A DNA stretch of 64,000 bases from Epiperipatus broadwayi. Its lineage: Eukaryota > Onychophora > Udeonychophora > Euonychophora > Peripatidae. The position numbers were made by a program, and so were the translations under genes. Position 1 is the stretch's first letter. Each line of letters starts with the position of its first letter. The notes below the pieces were generated by a model that saw only the letters and a program-made list of their open reading frames with translations, had not been told where the DNA came from and made no database searches. The stretch is from positions 186,001 to 250,000 of the forward strand of contig JAQFVV010006649.1 of assembly GCA_028023455.1 (NCBI GenBank). Direction: 5' to 3'. Positions 62,241 through 64,000 of the stretch are shown here, piece after piece.

Positions 62241-62319
62241 GGCAGGATGGCTCAGTTGGTTAGTGTTACCTTAAAATTCAATACTCAACAATCTAAGGGT
62301 CCAGGTTCGAATCCCACGC
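62241..62319 (+). repeat. tRNA-like segment (A and B boxes) in the Penelope-like tail
   Basis: A-box-like TGGCTCAGTTGG (62,249-62,260) and B-box GGTTCGAATCC (62,304-62,314) are spaced as in a tRNA gene; the segment starts GGCAGG. The central arm is not a good anticodon stem, so it is tRNA-derived rather than a functional tRNA. It lies between the GIY-YIG frame and the hammerhead-like core. A degraded version recurs at 54,850-54,905, so it is part of the mobile unit. Confidence 0.7.
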
Positions 62320-62340
62320 TAGTATTCACTGGTCAGGCCA

Positions 62341-62500
62341 GCAACACCTGAAGAAGCGGAGAGATAATACCTCTCGAAATGCTGGGCATATACTAAACCT
62401 GTTTGAAATACTAACAGTTGAATGTATTTGGAATAAAGTTAAAATTTTCTAAAGATATTCAATACTTACCTTAGATGATGATAATAGTCTAATATAAAAA
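62341..62500 (+). repeat. family-A hammerhead-like core and terminal tail of the Penelope-like element
   Basis: CTGAAGA (62,348-62,354) fits CUGANGA. Two or three extra nucleotides precede a GGAGAG/CTCTC stem, followed by GAAA (62,376-62,379). The upstream ACAC can pair with GTGT after GAAAC in the 18.5 kb copy, but here that strand is diverged. The tail has 'tttggaataaagtt', 'attttctaaagatattcaat' and 'gatgatgataatagtc'. This core with an enlarged junction resembles the small hammerhead variants reported for Penelope-like elements. Confidence 0.6.
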
Positions 62501-63585
62501 TACAAATACAACACTAATTTTGCTACATGTTTTTAACAGAATCTAAAATAATTGCAACATTAATTGAACTAAAATAATAAATTAACTTTATCAAGGCAGG
62601 AACTAAAATGAATGAATTAATCTAAAACATGTGTGCATAAAGACAAACATACACATTACAGACTTTATGACAACATTGCTTAATATTTTAAAATAATTAA
62701 TTAAGAATTATTTAAAATATATTTTGAAAACTTATTGAATATTAAATTTTATAGCTAAATGTGTTACTTTAACATTATATTCTTAACTTGCATACTTATT
62801 AACTAGTATTATACTATAATTATAATATTATATTATTAATTTTATTAATAAGTTCAAGTACTATAATTTTAAAAGTTTAAATAAGCTTTTTAGTTGATTA
62901 TACATTAAATCTTAATTTATTTTAAGCACAAAAATAATATAGAATGATATTGATAGATAAAAATTTAATTTTTTTAAAATATAAAACTAAACTGTAGCAA
63001 ATACCATGGTCACTATAAATATAGAGAGAAACTGTATAAAACATTTTAAATGTGATATACCATTCAAAGATGACTAGTAACTCTGTTTCCTGGTATATAA
63101 AAAAGGAAAAATACCTTTTATTAGCAATAAATTTATTTTACTTAGTTTTGGCAGCAAATTAAATTTTTCATTCAGTATCAGAATTCTTATTTATCATATT
63201 GTTTAAATTGGAATAATTTAATAGTACAAAAAATAGCGATATTAATTTTATTAATTACAAAATTGTAATTGTATAGAAGATAACCATCCATCTTGTTAAT
63301 TATATAAGTTACTATTGCAAATGCTAATTAGAAATATCGTTTTTCAAATAATATACACTTGTTTTAATTTGAAAAATAACAATATAGGTTTATAATAATG
63401 TTTCAAGTATGCTAATGCTTTGCTAATTTGATCATTTAAAAAAGACATGCTTTAATATATCACAGTAATAAAAGTTTATAGATTTTATTTTTATTTTATG
63501 TATTTTGGGTTATGCAAAAAGTTATGAAAAAGACTACTGATTTAAGCTGGAACTGCATGTATATCACTGAAAGAATTAAGAGAAT
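62501..63585. other. AT-rich intron sequence, nothing recognised
   Basis: No coding or repeat signal was seen. Confidence 0.5.
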
Positions 63586-63785
63586 GAAATGAAATTGAGA
63601 GGATGACAATAAATGAATAACTGAAATCTTAAACTGAATTCCAAGAGATTATATGAAATATAGAAAGAAACAATATGAGATGGGCAGAATTATACACGAA
63701 AGAGCTGGACAGTGGAATAATATTTAAAAACAATGGTGATTAGTTGAATATTATCCAATAATTCTAGAAAACTGTATAGAACAAA
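63586..63785 (+). pseudogene. degraded 3' end of another RTE LINE
   Basis: Frameshifted fragments such as [10 protein letters not shown] or the similar EFQEII frame, then RWAELYTKE, parallel the C-terminal domain at 58,845-58,990 ([11 protein letters not shown]...RWMDEIRK). Several stops. No upstream domains are adjacent. Confidence 0.55.
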
Positions 63786-64000
63786 GCCATTATTAAAGCT
63801 CCTGGTTAAAGAATGTTACATACCTGTCAAATATATTCTGAAGAATTTTTGACTTCAAAGCTTTCTTTTTAAAGATGATGATATTTTAATCTTATAAGTT
63901 ATCAGCAGTGATCTTTTGAAAATGGCATATTACTAACATGTATTGTGAATAAGTCTGAAAGTTCTATATCAGCTAACTCTATGCTTATTTATTCATAATT

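Noticed and set aside
62241-62319. Functional tRNA gene
   Set aside because: A and B boxes are good, but there is no plausible anticodon stem or acceptor pairing, and a decayed copy is embedded in another repeat.
63815-63880. Possible minus-strand exon ending at a CAG|GTATGT donor
   Set aside because: Reading frames run into stops close upstream, there is no good acceptor, and no similarity to the J domain expected for DPH4.

Overview
This is eukaryotic, animal-type DNA: very AT-rich, almost without long open frames, with spliceosomal exons and dense decayed transposons. The mix of elements (RTE, Penelope-like, Gypsy, hAT and Merlin copies, plus a DDE-like repeat gene I associate mainly with arthropods) suggests an invertebrate, perhaps an arthropod. 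That is an inference; no species is claimed.

Host gene. Two minus-strand coding exons belong to one gene, the diphthamide co-chaperone DPH4/DNAJC24. The 69-nt exon at 52,643-52,711 joins in phase to the terminal exon at 1,866-2,011, which carries the CSL zinc finger (CRCGG...CDTCSL) and the stop. The intron between them is about 50.6 kb and holds most of the window. The J-domain exons were not found and probably lie beyond position 64,000.

Layout. 1-1,865: 3' flank of the gene. 3.4-5.25 kb: minus-strand Gypsy remnant. 6.75-12.2 kb: one arm of a ~3 kb dispersed inverted repeat whose partner is 40.3-43.3 kb; the left arm carries a nested hAT element with a clear 8-bp target duplication and a deleted Merlin transposon. 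13.7-15.9 kb: hAT (Charlie/ZBED5-like) pseudogene. 16.3-22.7 kb: direct repeats and two foldbacks. 23-34.9 kb: mostly featureless AT-rich intron. 35-39.9 kb: tandem repeats and a solo-LTR-like unit with ATAC duplications. 44.1-45.1 kb: hammerhead-bearing inverted and tandem repeats. 46.3-47.9 kb: decayed DDE-like gene. 49.7-52.1 kb: a hammerhead-bearing foldback and a second solo-LTR-like unit. Upstream of the 52.7-kb exon: foldbacks, an almost complete RTE LINE (56.0-59.1 kb), a 741-bp perfect-looking hairpin, and a Penelope-like GIY-YIG remnant followed by a tRNA-like segment and a hammerhead-like tail.

Most interesting signal. Several foldback or tandem units (44.1-45.1, 49.7-50.3 and 55.5-59.5 kb) each carry a hammerhead ribozyme fold: stem I, CUGANGA, short stem II, GAAA, minimal stem III, GUC cleavage site, other strand of stem I. 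Stem I covaries between subfamilies (CCTCA/TGGGG versus CCTCT/AGGGG). Two same-strand copies are 416 nt apart, cleavage site to cleavage site, and one inverted junction falls at the predicted cleavage site. This matches Penelope-type pLTRs and the small circular-RNA retroelements called retrozymes. All copies are at least slightly decayed, so present activity is not claimed.
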